Assembly: GCF_901933205.1 (NCBI RefSeq)
Contig: NC_044601.1
Coordinates: 33,270,352-33,334,351, forward strand
Direction of reading: 5' to 3'
DNA length: 64,000 nt
Origin: Camarhynchus parvulus
Taxonomy: Eukaryota; Chordata; Aves; Passeriformes; Thraupidae
Shown here one piece after another: positions 63,713-64,000 of this stretch. The notes beneath the pieces are model-generated. The model ran no database searches and was not told where the DNA came from. It was given only the letters and a program-made list of their open reading frames with translations. Made by a program: the position numbers and the translations under genes. The number at the start of each line of letters is the position of its first letter. The stretch's first letter is position 1.

Positions 63713-64000
63713 GTTTACACACTTGTATCACAGGTTTTGTTTGAACTACAAGGTTTAAGTTTTTCTGATTGATCATCTGAGTCTAGTTCATATTTTCAAC
63801 TTTTCTGCCATTCATTCATGCCTAGAACTTAAATTTTTAAATGACAGCTGATAGACTGGCCATTGCAAAAAAAGCCTCCCGCTTTAAGTCTTTCTCAGCA
63901 TATAGTGAAAGATATATTAACATCAGACTGGCAATGAGTTATTTGTGCTGTTGTAACCGACAGTTCAAGTAGAAAGCAGAGACTATATGCAGGAGAGGCT
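63713..64000. other. AT-rich unique sequence, no gene seen
   Basis: Nothing recognisable up to the window edge. Confidence 0.5.

Noticed and set aside
1..64000. CRISPR arrays, bacterial operons, phage or plasmid features
   Set aside because: No spaced direct-repeat arrays, dense coding or ribosome-binding patterns; the DNA is vertebrate non-coding sequence.
1..64000. A previously undescribed biological system
   Set aside because: Nothing in the window goes beyond known retroelement families, simple repeats and possible regulatory DNA; claiming more would be unsupported.

Overview
This window looks like about 64 kb of AT-rich vertebrate chromosome from a bird, with no protein-coding or RNA gene that I can support. 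Three things point to a bird. First, the dominant dispersed repeat is the CR1 LINE; several copies carry the 3' tail related to ATTCTRTG, and two preserve recognisable CR1 reverse-transcriptase protein motifs. Second, the other large repeats are solitary LTRs of the ERVL and ERVK types common in avian genomes. Third, mammalian-type SINEs are absent. A songbird or related neoavian is my best guess, but that finer placement is inference. Stop codons fall densely in all frames, and the longest open frames lie inside or antisense to transposable elements. The window is therefore intergenic (gene desert) or a piece of a very long intron.

Layout. 1-8.7 kb: unique AT-rich DNA with a (TG)n microsatellite, an old CR1 tail, a polypyrimidine tract and a G-rich island. 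8.75-9.97 kb: an ERVL-type solo LTR flanked by a 5-bp duplication and split by a well-preserved 678-bp ERVK-type solo LTR with its own 6-bp duplication. 10.45-11.41 kb: a degenerate LTR in minus sense. 11.4-37.4 kb: mostly unique AT-rich sequence with three exact tandem duplications, a G/T-biased tract, one CR1 tail and an unclassified GC-rich block at 32.3-32.9 kb. 37.4-38.95 kb: a CR1 reverse-transcriptase fragment cut in two by a minus-sense solo LTR. 40.25 kb: a (GATA)n microsatellite. 45.5-46.8 kb: a plus-sense LTR related to the one at 37.7 kb, abutting a CR1 3' tail. 51.46-52.43 kb: an internal CR1 ORF2 piece on the minus strand that lacks the 3' tail. 52.6-63.1 kb: unique sequence with a perfect hairpin and simple repeats. 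63.1-63.7 kb: a fairly complete CR1 3' segment on the minus strand.

No operon-like or pathway logic exists here, and I see no undescribed biological system. What the window does hold is a readable history of nested retroelement insertions, plus several physical DNA features (palindromes, tandem duplications, a G-quadruplex candidate) and a few ATTA-rich stretches that could be conserved regulatory sequence. Those last are suggestions that only a cross-species alignment can settle.
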